Made by a program: the position numbers and the translations under genes
Assembly: GCF_000772045.1 (NCBI RefSeq)
Contig: NZ_CP009754.1
Coordinates: forward strand, 5,146,001 to 5,210,000
Source of the DNA: Streptomyces sp. CCM_MD2014
GTDB lineage: Bacteria > Actinomycetota > Actinomycetes > Streptomycetales > Streptomycetaceae
Direction: 5' to 3'
DNA length: 64,000 nucleotides
The notes under the pieces: model-generated
What the model saw: only the letters and a program-made list of their open reading frames with translations
Databases searched by the model: none
What the model was told of the DNA's origin: nothing
In this document: one piece after another, positions 61,165 through 64,000 of the stretch
Position numbering within the stretch: position 1 is the stretch's first letter
Layout of the letters: the number at the start of each line of letters is the position of its first letter

Positions 61165-64000
<2,836 letters not shown>

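Overview
The window reads as the chromosome of a Streptomyces species. GC content is very high with strong third-position bias, GTG starts and AGGAG-type ribosome sites are frequent, and gene orders such as pmt/rsmI/tatD/rpfB/rsmA/ispE, galT-galE-galK, tamR/tam and glmU-prs-rplY-pth are those of the S. coelicolor group. Assignment to the genus is firm; the species cannot be fixed from sequence alone.

Region A (1 to about 11.7 kb) is accessory DNA. It holds the transfer part of an actinomycete integrative and conjugative element (AICE, pSAM2 type). On the minus strand lie a 95-aa protein, a DUF2637 membrane (spread-like) protein, a GGDEF diguanylate cyclase, a small cysteine-rich protein, a 5-methylcytosine DNA methyltransferase, a TraB/FtsK-like DNA translocase and, running off the left edge, a small CxxC protein. 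Most of the first four overlap by ATGA. A divergent GntR-type regulator with two palindromic operators probably silences this operon. Seven copies of an 8-bp motif next to the traB stop look like the clt transfer locus. Integrase, excisionase and replication genes and both att sites are outside the window or not recognised. Next come an XRE regulator coupled to a flavoprotein and a lower-GC two-gene module, a DUF6932 nucleotidyltransferase-like protein with an unknown 299-aa partner.

Region B (11.7-26 kb) is core chromosome: protein O-mannosyltransferase (pmt) divergent from rsmI, a zinc-ribbon protein, tatD, rpfB, rsmA, ispE, an ABC-F ATPase, two tandem membrane-anchored beta-propeller proteins and an atypical response regulator. 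Region C (26-33.5 kb) begins with a repeat-rich intergenic stretch, then a small membrane protein and a sodium/solute symporter divergent from the galactose operon galT-galE-galK, and a secreted alpha/beta hydrolase. Region D (33.5-43 kb) has an acetyltransferase, a response regulator, tamR divergent from tam plus a glyoxalase-fold gene, a desaturase-TetR-CoA transferase unit and ppc. Region E (43-48 kb) holds pth, rplY, prs, glmU and tRNA-Gln(TTG), with an odd HTH plus LAGLIDADG-like gene beside the tRNA.

Region F (48.9-55.5 kb) is the most notable part. After an orphan sensor kinase come four genes built from polymorphic-toxin and immunity domains: a SUKH-3 protein, a stand-alone YwqJ-like deaminase, a fusion of an HNH/WHH-like nuclease domain to a SUKH domain, and a 945-aa Imm35-like / Pro-rich / deaminase-like / SUKH-4 fusion. 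None shows a secretion signal, so they may form an intracellular nucleic-acid-editing or defence system. Region G (55.6-64 kb) has a DivIVA-like coiled-coil protein, a truncated DUF485 gene, an orphan MerR-type promoter, a MacB/FtsX-type ABC transporter and the first 945 codons of mfd.
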